Assembly (NCBI RefSeq): GCF_032918005.1
Contig: NZ_CP136628.1
Location: 1,721,501 to 1,785,500 of the forward strand
Source: Bradyrhizobium sp. NDS-1
Lineage (GTDB): Bacteria > Pseudomonadota > Alphaproteobacteria > Rhizobiales > Xanthobacteraceae
DNA: 64,000 bases
Direction: 5' to 3'
Positions 17,644-26,107 of this stretch are shown here, piece after piece (within the stretch, counting starts at the first letter, position 1; each line of letters begins with the position of its first letter). The translations under genes and the position numbers were made by a program. The notes beneath the pieces are model-generated. The model was given only the letters and a program-made list of their open reading frames with translations, was not told the DNA's origin and did no database searches.

Positions 17644-17983
17644 TGACGTGTCCTCATCTGCCTCGGCCGTCGGGACAAGGAAGTCTTTCTCACGGCAGTT
17701 TGGAAAGATACACCAATTATGTGGCAAGTCCCTCAAATTCTGGGCAGTGGAGTGCCCAGTATCTCCGCATGCAACGGTTGGTATCGATCTAATCCATTGA
17801 AAGCAGGATAGTATTTGGAGTGACGTGAGGCTGCATGCCTGAGGCTCCGATGTCTTTTGCCTCTGGTCGGCTTGTCATTGTGGGAATTCGCACATTTCTT
17901 CAAGCTGATCGGGAAATGACTGCGGCACGATCGCTGCAGTGATCGCTTTGACTTGCGCAAGGCGCGGTCAGAGGAGGCGTGTA
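17644..17983. other. Divergent promoter region between deoR-type gene and aminotransferase operon
   Basis: These 340 bases hold the start signals for both directions. The clearest structure is the inverted repeat at 17740-17759. The stretch 17690-17740 is more AT-rich than its surroundings. No conserved gene is visible. Confidence 0.5.
17740..17759. promoter_or_regulatory. Inverted repeat, candidate operator
   Basis: CTGGGCA at 17740-17746 and TGCCCAG at 17753-17759 are a perfect 7-bp inverted repeat with a six-base spacer. It lies about 97 bases before the DeoR start and 225 bases before the aminotransferase start, in the only non-coding DNA between them. A two-fold-symmetric operator for the DeoR protein is the simplest reading. 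Confidence 0.4.
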
Positions 17984-19327
17984 GTGCAGCGGGAAACAGA
18001 AATTCTGGCGTTGAATGCCTTCGACCAGAGTCGTGCGCCCGCGATGGGCGCCGAACTCGGGGAGGCGGTGCAACGACGCCTGCGGTCGTTCGGCAAGGCT
18101 TCGGTCCTGTTTTACCAGGAGCCGATCCGAATGGAGCGCGCCGAAGGCGTCTACATGTTCGACGTCGAGGGCCGCCGATATCTCGATCTCTATAACAACG
18201 TCCCATCGGTCGGGCATTCGCACCCTCGCGTCGTTGAGGCCATTCGTCGCCAGGTCGGTCTGCTCAACACCCACACGCGCTATCTCAACGACATGGTGGA
18301 TGGCTATGCGGAGCGCTTGCTGGCGACATTTCCATCCGAGATCGATCATCTGGTGCTGACGTGCACTGGTAGCGAGGCTAACGATCTGGCGCTGCGGATC
18401 GCGAAGGTCGCGACCGGCCGGGCCGGCTTCATCGTCACGGAGACGGCATATCACGGCAACACCACAGCCGTGACCGACATATCGCCGTCCTCACGTCCGG
18501 GCCAACCGTTGCCGTCTCATGTGCGGGTGGTGCCAGCGCCCGAGATGTTCCGCAATCTCGTCGGCGATCCGGGGCGGCGTTTCGCCGACAATGTTGCGGC
18601 GGCAATTGCCGATCTCGAGCGAAGCGGTGTCGGGTTCGCAGGGCTACTGGTGGACACGATCTTTTCGAGCGACGGTGTCTACGCCGAACCGGCCGGCTTC
18701 CTGGCATCGACCATAAAGCTCGTCCATGAACGCCAGGGGTTGTTCATCGCCGACGAGGTGCAACCAGGTTTTGGACGCACCGGTGCAGCCATGTGGGGCT
18801 TTGCGCGCCATGGTGTTGTCCCCGACATTGTGACCATGGGCAAGCCCATGGGCAATGGCTTTCCCATGGGAGGCGTCGCCTTGCGTGCACAATTGCTCGA
18901 TTGTTTTGCGGCGGAAGTGAAGTACTTCAACACGTTCGGTGGCAATCCAGTGGCCGCAGCGGCGGGGCTTGCGGTGCTCGACGTGATCGAAGATGAGGGC
19001 CTGTTGCAGAATGCGGGCGAGGTCGGACGTCATCTGATGGACGGATTGCGCGAGATCGGCAATCGCCACATCCAGATCGGGGATGTTCGCGGCGCCGGTC
19101 TGTTCATCGGCCTCGAGCTCGTACTTGATCGTGACAGCAAGGAGCCGGCGCCGGAGCTCGCAATCATGCTAATCAACCGCCTGCGCCAGCGCGGCTTCCT
19201 GATCGGCGCTGCCGGACCATTCGGCAGCACTCTCAAGATTCGCCCGCCGCTGTGTTTCGGCACGGACCACGCGGATTTGTTCATCACTGCTTGCGATGAA
19301 GAGTTGCGCGCGATCGCGTCGGCCTAA
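17984..19327 (+). CDS. Class III PLP-dependent aminotransferase or phospho-lyase
   Basis: This 447-residue enzyme has GSEAND at 129-134, the ring-nitrogen aspartate in IADEVQ (Asp257), and PLP lysine Lys287 in VTMGKPMGNG. The segment TAYHGNTTAVTDISPSS resembles the AGXT2L branch, which includes ethanolamine-phosphate and phosphohydroxylysine phospho-lyases as well as omega-amino acid transaminases. The GTG at 17984 was chosen because GAGGAGG lies six bases before it. It leads a run with a glutamine-synthetase-like ligase, an iron alcohol dehydrogenase and an M20 hydrolase. Nearby APH-type kinases make a kinase plus phospho-lyase pathway possible, but plain transamination cannot be excluded. 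Confidence 0.85.
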   Translation: MQRETEILALNAFDQSRAPAMGAELGEAVQRRLRSFGKASVLFYQEPIRMERAEGVYMFDVEGRRYLDLYNNVPSVGHSHPRVVEAIRRQVGLLNTHTRYLNDMVDGYAERLLATFPSEIDHLVLTCTGSEANDLALRIAKVATGRAGFIVTETAYHGNTTAVTDISPSSRPGQPLPSHVRVVPAPEMFRNLVGDPGRRFADNVAAAIADLERSGVGFAGLLVDTIFSSDGVYAEPAGFLASTIKLVHERQGLFIADEVQPGFGRTGAAMWGFARHGVVPDIVTMGKPMGNGFPMGGVALRAQLLDCFAAEVKYFNTFGGNPVAAAAGLAVLDVIEDEGLLQNAGEVGRHLMDGLREIGNRHIQIGDVRGAGLFIGLELVLDRDSKEPAPELAIMLINRLRQRGFLIGAAGPFGSTLKIRPPLCFGTDHADLFITACDEELRAIASA

Positions 19328-19344
19328 GGGGCTCGTTCAAGTTC

Positions 19345-20712
19345 ATGGAAGCAAGACACGTAAAAACCGCCGCCGATGCCAAGGCTCTGGTCGAGAAACG
19401 GAACCTGTCTCACGTCAAACTTGGGGTCGTCGATCTCGATGGTGTCATTCGTGGAAAATATCTCGCGCGTGACAAGTTCTTTGGCGCATTGGAGAGTGGC
19501 CTCAGCTTCTGCGATATCATCTTCGGTTGGGATTCCAACGACCAGATGTACGACGCCGGCAAGTTTACTGGCTGGCACACGGCCTTTCCCGACGCCACTG
19601 CCCGCATCGATCCGGCGACCTGCCGCGATATCCCGATGGAAGAGAACATGCTGTTCTTTCTCGGCGAGTTCGAGGGTGAGGCGGAAAAGCTCTGCCCGCG
19701 CCGGCTGCTTCGCCGGGTCATCGATCGTGCCGAAGTCATGGGATTTGCCCCATCGGTGGCTGCCGAGTTTGAATTCTTCGTGTTCGACGAAACGCCCCAC
19801 AGCGTGCGAGAAAAGGGCTTTCGCGGGCTGAAGAATCTCACGCCGGGCTGGTTCGGCTATTCCATGCTGCGCGCCTCCGTGGAGTCGGAATTCCATCGCT
19901 CGCTCCTCAAGCTGTGTGACGAGATGGATATGCCGATCGAGGGTCTGCACACTGAGACCGGGCCCGGTGTCCTGGAAGCCGCGATCCAATACACCGATGC
20001 GCTCGAGGCTGCGGATCGCGCGGTGCTGTTCAAGACCTTTTCAAAAGTCTGGGCCGAGCGTCAGGGCAAGATGCTCACCTTCATGGCCAAATGGTCGAGC
20101 GCGTATCCTGGACAATCCGGGCACCTGCATCTTTCGCTGCGCGACAAGGACGGCAACCCAGCATTCTACCAGAGCGGGCGCCCCGGCAACATGTCCGACA
20201 CCATGCGCTGGTTTGTCGGCGGCCAGCAGGCATTGCTGCCGGAATTGCTGGCGATGGTTGCATCCACCGTGAACAGCTATTCGCGTCTGGTACCGGGCTT
20301 CTGGGCGCCGACGGATGCTACCTGGGGAATCGAGAACCGCACCTGTGCGCTGCGGGTCATTCCCGGAAAACCTGCGAGTCAGCGTGTGGAATATCGGGTC
20401 GCTGCCGCCGATATCAATCCGTACCTTGCGATCGCCGCGGCGCTGGGATCGGGGCTCTGGGGGATCGAGCACAAGATCGAACCGAGCGAGCCAATCGCCG
20501 GGAATGCCTATGAGCGAATGCTCCCGCCCGAGCGGGCGTTTCCGCGCACGCTGTCGGAAGCCGCCGAGCGATTGATGGCTTCGCAGGCGGCCCGCAATCT
20601 GTTTGGAGACGTCTTCGTCGATCACTACGCCATGACACGGCAGTGGGAGGAACGCGAATTCCGCAAAGCCATCACCGATTGGGAACTTGCCCGCTACTTC
20701 GAGATCGTCTGA
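19345..20712 (+). CDS. Glutamine synthetase-family ligase (gamma-glutamyl-amide synthetase-like)
   Basis: This 455-residue protein has the glutamine-synthetase core: metal residues in AEFEFF (Glu141, Glu143), the ETGPGVLE motif (204-211), His260 in GHLHLSL, and a C-terminal ENRTCALRV block. It is not the classic nitrogen-assimilating GlnA; the gene order suggests a PuuA, IpuC or GMAS-like enzyme that joins glutamate to an amine at the cost of ATP. No tyrosine-adenylation motif was recognised. It starts 17 bases after the aminotransferase stop. Probable substrates are small amines or polyamines. Confidence 0.84.
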   Translation: MEARHVKTAADAKALVEKRNLSHVKLGVVDLDGVIRGKYLARDKFFGALESGLSFCDIIFGWDSNDQMYDAGKFTGWHTAFPDATARIDPATCRDIPMEENMLFFLGEFEGEAEKLCPRRLLRRVIDRAEVMGFAPSVAAEFEFFVFDETPHSVREKGFRGLKNLTPGWFGYSMLRASVESEFHRSLLKLCDEMDMPIEGLHTETGPGVLEAAIQYTDALEAADRAVLFKTFSKVWAERQGKMLTFMAKWSSAYPGQSGHLHLSLRDKDGNPAFYQSGRPGNMSDTMRWFVGGQQALLPELLAMVASTVNSYSRLVPGFWAPTDATWGIENRTCALRVIPGKPASQRVEYRVAAADINPYLAIAAALGSGLWGIEHKIEPSEPIAGNAYERMLPPERAFPRTLSEAAERLMASQAARNLFGDVFVDHYAMTRQWEEREFRKAITDWELARYFEIV

Positions 20713-20776
20713 TTTCGCTGGAGCGCTGACCCGGCGGAAATCGTTCCACCTTCGCATCGAGCACTGAGAGCCGCAC

Positions 20777-21949
20777 ATGGATGTTCAGATCACCGGGGCC
20801 TGGAATTTTCCGACGCGTGTCATTACCGGTCCGGGCCGCATCGCCGAGCTCCCCGAATCCTGCCGGACATATGGCCTTACCAGACCGTTGCTGGTCACCG
20901 ACCACGGTCTCGCCAAGACCGATCTCATCGCCGGCATTGTCAGCCGCATTCGCGAGGCGAGAATACCGCTCGGCATATTTTCCGACGTGAAGACAAATCC
21001 GACAGCGGCGAACCTGAGCGCTGGAGTGCGCGCATTCAAAGCGGGCGGCCATGACGGCGTGATCGCGGTCGGGGGAGGTTCGGCGCTGGACGTCGGAAAA
21101 TGCGTGGCGTTCATGGTGGCGCAGTCGCGGCCGGTATGGGACTTCGAGGACATCGGCGACTGGTGGACCCGCGCCAACACGCATGGCATCGCACCGATCA
21201 TCGCCGTGCCGACCACGGCCGGCACCGGTTCCGAGGTGGGCCGTGCCGTCGTGATCACGCGCGAAGACACCCATGAGAAGAAGATCATCTTCCATCCCAT
21301 GATGATGCCGAAGATCGCGATCGAGGACCCCGAGCTTGCAGTTGGGCTCTCGCCATTTCTCACGATGGCGACGGGTGTGGACGCTCTGTCCCATTGCTTT
21401 GAGGCCTATTGCGTCAAGGCGTTTCATCCACTCGCCGACGGCATTGCCCTTGAGGGGATGAAGATCGTCGACACCTACCTGCCACGCGCCGTCGAGAATG
21501 GTCGGGATCTCGAATCCAGATCCTACATGTTCGCCGCGGCGTCGATGGGGGCCGCCGCCTTCCAGAAGGGACTGGGCGCGATCCACTCGGTATCCCATCC
21601 GGTCGGTGCGCGCTACGACACCCACCATGGGCTGACCAACGCTGTGGTCTTTCCTTACGTCGTCGTTTGCAACAGAAACGCGATTGCCGACAAGATGCCG
21701 CACATAGCTCGCGCGCTGAATTTGCCTAGCCATGATTTCGATGCGGTGTTGTCCTGGATCCTGGCCTTGCGAAAGAAGCTTGGCGTACCGCACACTTTGG
21801 CCGAGCTCGGTGTGAAGGAGAGTGAGGCCCGGACGATTGCCGCCGATGCGGCGAGGGATCCGACCGCGAGCACCAATCCTCGCCAGTTGACCGAAGCAGA
21901 GTTCGAGCAACTGACGCTTGCAGCCATTCGTGGTGATCTCGGAACATGA
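20777..21949 (+). CDS. Iron-containing alcohol dehydrogenase
   Basis: This 390-residue group III alcohol dehydrogenase has the NAD-binding GGGSALD (99-105) and PTTAGTGSE (145-153). Metal ligands in FucO-like spacing are Asp202, His206, His270 and His284. It would interconvert an alcohol and an aldehyde or ketone using NAD(P). Placed between a gamma-glutamyl ligase and an M20 hydrolase, it may oxidise the hydroxyl of an amino alcohol or its gamma-glutamyl derivative. Its stop overlaps the next start by four bases. Confidence 0.87.
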   Translation: MDVQITGAWNFPTRVITGPGRIAELPESCRTYGLTRPLLVTDHGLAKTDLIAGIVSRIREARIPLGIFSDVKTNPTAANLSAGVRAFKAGGHDGVIAVGGGSALDVGKCVAFMVAQSRPVWDFEDIGDWWTRANTHGIAPIIAVPTTAGTGSEVGRAVVITREDTHEKKIIFHPMMMPKIAIEDPELAVGLSPFLTMATGVDALSHCFEAYCVKAFHPLADGIALEGMKIVDTYLPRAVENGRDLESRSYMFAAASMGAAAFQKGLGAIHSVSHPVGARYDTHHGLTNAVVFPYVVVCNRNAIADKMPHIARALNLPSHDFDAVLSWILALRKKLGVPHTLAELGVKESEARTIAADAARDPTASTNPRQLTEAEFEQLTLAAIRGDLGT

Positions 21950-23169
21950 CCGTCTTGCACGATCTCATCGCAAGTTTCTCGGCGATTGGCGCGACTGACG
22001 GCGGCGGCGTCTGCAGGCTTGCGGCAACGGCGCTCGACAAACTGGCGCGAGATCTCTTTCTGCGCGAGATCGGCAACCGTGGCCTCGTCCCGAGGATCGA
22101 TGCGATCGGCAATATGTTCGGCGTCGCAATTCTCGACCCCGCGTTGGACGACGTCGTGATCACCGGCTCGCACCTCGATTCCCAGCCGACGGGCGGGCGA
22201 TACGATGGTGTCTATGGTGTACTGGCAGGGCTCCTTGCGGTCGAAGCGGTCAGGGAGCGCTGTTTTGCGAACCCCGGCGCCGCACGACGCAACCTGGCCG
22301 TCGTGAACTGGACCAATGAGGAAGGAGCCCGTTTTCAGCCTAGCCTGACCGGCAGCTCCGTTTTCGCCGGCAGCTTGAGCTTGCCGGACGCCTATGCCTG
22401 TGCGGATGGCGACGGCGTCACGCTCGGCGCTGCACTGGCCGCGATCGGCTACTGCGGTGTCACGCCGCTCGAGTACCGCCCGGTACGTTATGTGGAACTT
22501 CACGTCGAGCAGGGTGATCGGCTCGAGCTGGTTTCCGGGGACATTGCCGCGGTTTCCGGCGCCTGGATGACGCGCAAGATATCGGTCGTCTTCGAGGGTG
22601 ATTACTCGCATACGGGACCGATGCCGATGCCCCTGCGCCGGGACGCCCTACGCGCGGCGGCCCGCGCGATCGAAGCCCTCTACGTCGAAGTCGCGCGCGA
22701 GAACGCCGGCGCGCACGCCTCTGCGGCGCGTATCAGCGTTCACCCGAATTCGCCGAATGTGGTCGCAGGCCGAGTTAGAGTCTGGTTCGAGATCCGACAC
22801 GAAGAAGAAGCCGTGGTGGCCGCCATCAGTGACCGCTTTCTAACGCGGATCGAGCGCGAAGCTCGCCAGATCGGAGTCGGAATCTCGATAGCCGCCGACG
22901 AGAGGCGGTCGGCCCCCGTGCTCGATCCGGATGGTGTCGAGTTGATCCTTGCCGTTGCGACCGATCTCGGCTGCAAGGCCATGACGCTCAAGACCATCAC
23001 AGGGCATGACGCGTTGGCGGTCCAGAAATGCATCCCGGCCTCGCTCATATTCGTGCCGAGCCAGGGCGGGCTCAGCCACAATCCGCGCGAATTCACGGCA
23101 CCTGAAGCTCTCGACAAGGGCTACGCCGTGCTGGTCGAGACGTTGTGGCGGATAGTCACTGCCGTGTAG
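21946..23169 (+). CDS. M20-family amidohydrolase (N-carbamoyl-L-amino acid hydrolase/allantoate amidohydrolase type)
   Basis: This 407-residue metal-dependent hydrolase has the carbamoylase motif series: GSHLDSQPTGGRYDG with His76 and Asp87, NEEGARF with Glu125 and Glu126, HVEQG with His186, and a late GGLSHNPREFT with the last metal histidine. This family removes N-carbamoyl groups or opens linear ureides; some members hydrolyse N-acyl or gamma-glutamyl amides. It ends the 17984-23169 unit and overlaps the alcohol dehydrogenase by four bases. In this context hydrolysis of a gamma-glutamyl conjugate made by the ligase is possible, but is inference. Confidence 0.86.
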   Translation: MTVLHDLIASFSAIGATDGGGVCRLAATALDKLARDLFLREIGNRGLVPRIDAIGNMFGVAILDPALDDVVITGSHLDSQPTGGRYDGVYGVLAGLLAVEAVRERCFANPGAARRNLAVVNWTNEEGARFQPSLTGSSVFAGSLSLPDAYACADGDGVTLGAALAAIGYCGVTPLEYRPVRYVELHVEQGDRLELVSGDIAAVSGAWMTRKISVVFEGDYSHTGPMPMPLRRDALRAAARAIEALYVEVARENAGAHASAARISVHPNSPNVVAGRVRVWFEIRHEEEAVVAAISDRFLTRIEREARQIGVGISIAADERRSAPVLDPDGVELILAVATDLGCKAMTLKTITGHDALAVQKCIPASLIFVPSQGGLSHNPREFTAPEALDKGYAVLVETLWRIVTAV

Positions 23170-23216
23170 CGACCCGTCGCGCAATACAGACCCTAAGATC
23201 GGGGCCACGCCCAGCG

Positions 23217-23248
23217 GGTCCCGGGTTCGAGCCCTTGTGCGCCGACCA
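23217..23248 (+). other. tRNA 3'-end-like remnant (T-arm, acceptor strand and CCA)
   Basis: The bases read like the end of a tRNA: a GGGTTCGAGCCC T-arm (loop 23226-23232), seven acceptor-like bases 23238-23244, then ACCA at 23245-23248. The T-stem is imperfect, with three of five standard pairs or one wobble, and no matching 5' acceptor strand CGGCGCA or anticodon arm was found upstream. It is therefore not a functional tRNA. It may be a fossil integration site or chance similarity. Confidence 0.35.
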
Positions 23249-23313
23249 TATAGATAAAAGACTTGCCAGCTTTGAGCACCGCCGCGCTCGCAGACGGGCA
23301 AGCCGGTATTGCA

Positions 23314-23329
23314 AATATTTGATATATCA
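23314..23329. promoter_or_regulatory. Operator-like site (TGATATATCA palindrome) before otnK
   Basis: The 16-base word AATATTTGATATATCA ends in the 10-bp palindrome TGATATATCA (23320-23329). Its exact reverse complement occurs at 26108-26123, before the polyamine-type transporter operon. It lies 44 bases upstream of the otnK start. It is the probable binding site of the GntR regulator encoded at 34497-35339. Confidence 0.68.
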
Positions 23330-23372
23330 TGTATCAAGACTGCGCCGGTATTGCAGGAGACCTGCGGGACGC

Positions 23373-24659
23373 ATGACGAAGCTCATCTTCGGAGTGGTGG
23401 CGGACGATCTGTCGGGCGGCATGGAAACGGCCGCCATGCTGGTCGCTGCCGGGATCGAATGCGGATTTGTCACCGACCCCGATCTCGTCGGCAACTGCGG
23501 CGATGTGCCGGCCATCGTGGTCGCGCAGAAGACGCGGGTGATCCCCGCAAGCGAAGCCGTCAGCATGACGGCGAAGGCGGCACGTGAGCTGCTTGCGCGG
23601 GGCGCGAAGCAGATCTTCTTCAAATATTGTGCGACGTTCGATTCCACCGACCAGGGAAATATCGGCCCGGTCTCCGATCTGCTGATGCAGCTGACCGGCG
23701 CCGAATACACCGCCTTCTGCCCGGCTTCTCCCGCCCTTCGAAGGACCGTCTATAATGGTCATCTGTTTCTCGGAACCGAGCTGATCTCGGATTCGCCGAA
23801 GCGCAATGACCCGCTGACCCCGATGACCGATCCCGATCTCGTCCGGGTTCTGCAACGTCAAACGCGGGTCAGGGTCGGTCTTCTGGCGCATTCGCAGGTC
23901 AACGCCGGCGCCGACACGGCCGGTTGTGCGATCGCGGAAGCGGCGGCTCGCGGTATCCGCTACTTCATTGCGGACACGATCTACGATCGGGATCTCGATA
24001 CGCTTGCCACGCTCACCTGCGATTGGAAGCTGATGACGGGCAATGCGACGATCGTGCAGCACTACCCGGCAATCTGGAAGGCGCGGGGGCTCATCGCCAC
24101 GGCCAGGAGACCGCCCGGCTTGCGCGCGGTTGGCGGCGGCGGCGTGGTTCTCGCCGGAAGTTGCGCCGAGCGGACGTTGGAGCAACTTGCCGAATTCGAG
24201 AGGAGCCATCCCTTGTTTCGCATCGATCTTCCGAACGCCGAAGATGTGGCGGCGACGGTTGACGATGCGCTCGACTGGGCGCGGCCGCGGCTGGACCGCG
24301 GTCCTGTCGGCTTCGCCACCTCGGGCGCGCCGGAGGCCGTCAAAATGGCTCAGCAGCGCTATGGTCGTGAAGGCGCGGCGCAACTCGCCGAAGCCATTCT
24401 TGGTCGGCTCGCCGTGTCTCTTCGCAGCATCGGCGTGCGGCGCTTCGTTGTGGCCGGTGGCGAGACGTCTGGTGCGATCGTCGAACACCTCGGCATTCGG
24501 CGCTTGCGGGTCGGTCCCTATGGCGGACCCGGCATCGGCACCGCGGTGACCGAAGACGAGGATCCGGTCGCCCTTTGTCTGAAGTCCGGCAAGCTGGGCC
24601 CCATCGACCTGTTCGCGACGACGCTGGAAGCGATGTCGAATCCGGAGGCGGTCAATTGA
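23373..24659 (+). CDS. otnK: Four-carbon acid sugar kinase family protein (3-oxo-tetronate kinase, OtnK-like)
   Basis: This 428-residue protein (former DUF1537) has the N-terminal sugar-binding start GVVADDLSGGMETA and the C-terminal nucleotide-binding block VAGGETSGAIVEHLGI. OtnK phosphorylates 3-oxo-tetronate at O4 in the catabolism of erythronate or threonate; related kinases act on other acid sugars. The partner decarboxylase otnC follows with a 4-base overlap, which strongly supports the assignment. The ATG at 23373 was chosen because the ORF upstream of it runs through the operator. It heads a three-gene unit ending in a shikimate-dehydrogenase-like gene. Confidence 0.84.
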   Translation: MTKLIFGVVADDLSGGMETAAMLVAAGIECGFVTDPDLVGNCGDVPAIVVAQKTRVIPASEAVSMTAKAARELLARGAKQIFFKYCATFDSTDQGNIGPVSDLLMQLTGAEYTAFCPASPALRRTVYNGHLFLGTELISDSPKRNDPLTPMTDPDLVRVLQRQTRVRVGLLAHSQVNAGADTAGCAIAEAAARGIRYFIADTIYDRDLDTLATLTCDWKLMTGNATIVQHYPAIWKARGLIATARRPPGLRAVGGGGVVLAGSCAERTLEQLAEFERSHPLFRIDLPNAEDVAATVDDALDWARPRLDRGPVGFATSGAPEAVKMAQQRYGREGAAQLAEAILGRLAVSLRSIGVRRFVVAGGETSGAIVEHLGIRRLRVGPYGGPGIGTAVTEDEDPVALCLKSGKLGPIDLFATTLEAMSNPEAVN

Positions 24660-25303
24660 ACGAACGCGAACTTAGACAATCCGTGCTGGATACCGTGGCG
24701 CGCCTCGAAGCCAAGGGCTTCAATCACGGCAGCAGCGGAAATGTCAGCTGTCGCATCGGAGAAGACGTTCTCATCACGCCGAGCGGCGGCAATAGCGGCA
24801 ACACGACCATCGATGGTCTCGTCCATTTGAAGCGCGACGGAACCGTGGTTGGCGGCGGCTTGCCCTCCAGTGAATGGCACATGCATCTGGCGATCTTGAA
24901 CGCCTATCCGCACGTGAACGCGGTGGTGCACACCCATGCCGACTGCTGCGTCGCGCTGTCCTGCCTCGCAAAACCAATTCCGGCATTCCACTACATGGTC
25001 GCCGGCTTTGGCGGAAACGATGTGCCTTGTGCACCCTACGCCACATTCGGCACCAGGGCTCTCGCCGACGGCGCCGTCGCGGCGCTGAATGGGCGCAAGG
25101 CCTGCCTGCTCGCAAACCACGGGATGATTGCCGTCGGCAAAGGGCTGCCGGCGGCCTTCGACCTCACCGTGAAGCTCGAAACCCTTGCTCGGCAGTATCT
25201 TCTTGCCCGTCAGGCCGGCCCACCCGCGATCCTTCCCGACGACGAAATGGCGCGGGTGGTCGCGCGCTATGGCAGCTACGGCCGCGCTGCTCTGCCGGCC
25301 TGA
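24656..25303 (+). CDS. otnC: Class II aldolase-family 3-oxo-tetronate 4-phosphate decarboxylase (OtnC-like)
   Basis: The 215-residue protein shows the class II aldolase/adducin fold: SSGNVS near residues 23-28, TPSGG near 40-44, zinc histidines in HTHAD near 87-91, and a further His in LLANHGMIA near 150-158. OtnC converts 3-oxo-tetronate 4-phosphate to dihydroxyacetone phosphate and CO2. The start is the TTG at 24656, overlapping the otnK stop as TTGA and preceded by GGAGG seven bases upstream; it gives the usual family length. L-fuculose-phosphate aldolase is the other reading, but the otnK neighbour favours OtnC. Confidence 0.84.
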   Translation: MNERELRQSVLDTVARLEAKGFNHGSSGNVSCRIGEDVLITPSGGNSGNTTIDGLVHLKRDGTVVGGGLPSSEWHMHLAILNAYPHVNAVVHTHADCCVALSCLAKPIPAFHYMVAGFGGNDVPCAPYATFGTRALADGAVAALNGRKACLLANHGMIAVGKGLPAAFDLTVKLETLARQYLLARQAGPPAILPDDEMARVVARYGSYGRAALPA

Positions 25304-25316
25304 GAAGGACAGCTCC

Positions 25317-26105
25317 ATGGAGATCACCGGGAAGACCAGGATCATGTTTGTGCTTGCCGACCCGATCGATCATGTGCGGGCGAGTGCGGTCATGAATACC
25401 TATTTCGCATCGATCGGCGACAATCTGGCGGTGTCTCCGATTCATGTCCTGCCCGGCGATCTCGGCCAGGTCGTCGCAAGCATCAGGCTCATGCGCAACG
25501 TCTTCGGCTTCGGCGTGACGATCCCGCACAAGACCTGCGTGATCGAGCATCTCGATGAGATCACGCAGACGGCGCAACTGATTGGCGCGGTCAATTTCGT
25601 CAAGCGGACGGCGGAAGGGCGCCTCGTGGGCGACAATCTGGATTCCAGGGGATTCATCGCCAGCCTCGCTCAGCACGAGGTTGCCGTTCGCGGTCGGAAG
25701 GTGCTCCAGGTCGGTGCAGGTGGTGCGGGACGTGCCACTGCATTCGGCCTGGCGGAGGCCGGCGTGCGCGAACTCACGATCATGAACCGGGATGATCAGA
25801 AAGCCCGCGCGCTTGCGGCTGCCGTGGCTGCGCACTATCCCGCCGCGAAGGTCAGCGCCGGCCGCGCGGAGGCGCGCGCATTCGATCTCATCGTCAATAC
25901 GACGTCGCTCGGCATGAAACCGGATGATCCGCTTCCGGTGGATATCGAAGGTGTCGGTGCCGGCACCACCGTCAGCGACATTATCGTAAATCCAGCCGTG
26001 ACCCGGCTTCTTGCAAGGGCGGCTGCGCAGGGCGCAAAGGTCATCGGCGGAAAGCCTATGCTTGATGCGCAGATGGCCCTTGTCGCGGGGTTCATCGCGC
26101 GATAG
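25317..26105 (+). CDS. Shikimate/quinate dehydrogenase-like NAD(P) oxidoreductase
   Basis: This 262-residue protein has both AroE domains. In the substrate domain, catalytic Lys72 lies in TIPHK and Asn93 in GAVN; the second catalytic Asp is Asp109 in GDNLDSRGF, where standard AroE has GxNTDxxG. The Rossmann motif GAGGAGRA is at 133-140. It is probably a catabolic paralogue rather than the aromatic-pathway enzyme, because it sits behind otnK-otnC and in front of an operator-controlled transporter. It would oxidise a hydroxyl of a polyhydroxy or hydroxy-carboxylic acid. The start has an AAGGA site upstream. Confidence 0.82.
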   Translation: MEITGKTRIMFVLADPIDHVRASAVMNTYFASIGDNLAVSPIHVLPGDLGQVVASIRLMRNVFGFGVTIPHKTCVIEHLDEITQTAQLIGAVNFVKRTAEGRLVGDNLDSRGFIASLAQHEVAVRGRKVLQVGAGGAGRATAFGLAEAGVRELTIMNRDDQKARALAAAVAAHYPAAKVSAGRAEARAFDLIVNTTSLGMKPDDPLPVDIEGVGAGTTVSDIIVNPAVTRLLARAAAQGAKVIGGKPMLDAQMALVAGFIAR

Positions 26106-26107
26106 CC

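Noticed and set aside
23160..23248. Complete tRNA gene
   Set aside because: The 3' end is tRNA-like, but no 5' acceptor strand, D-arm or anticodon stem can be folded from the preceding 70 bases.
25317..26105. aroE of the aromatic amino acid pathway
   Set aside because: The NTD motif is NLD, and it is cotranscribed with otnK-otnC, so a catabolic paralogue is likelier.
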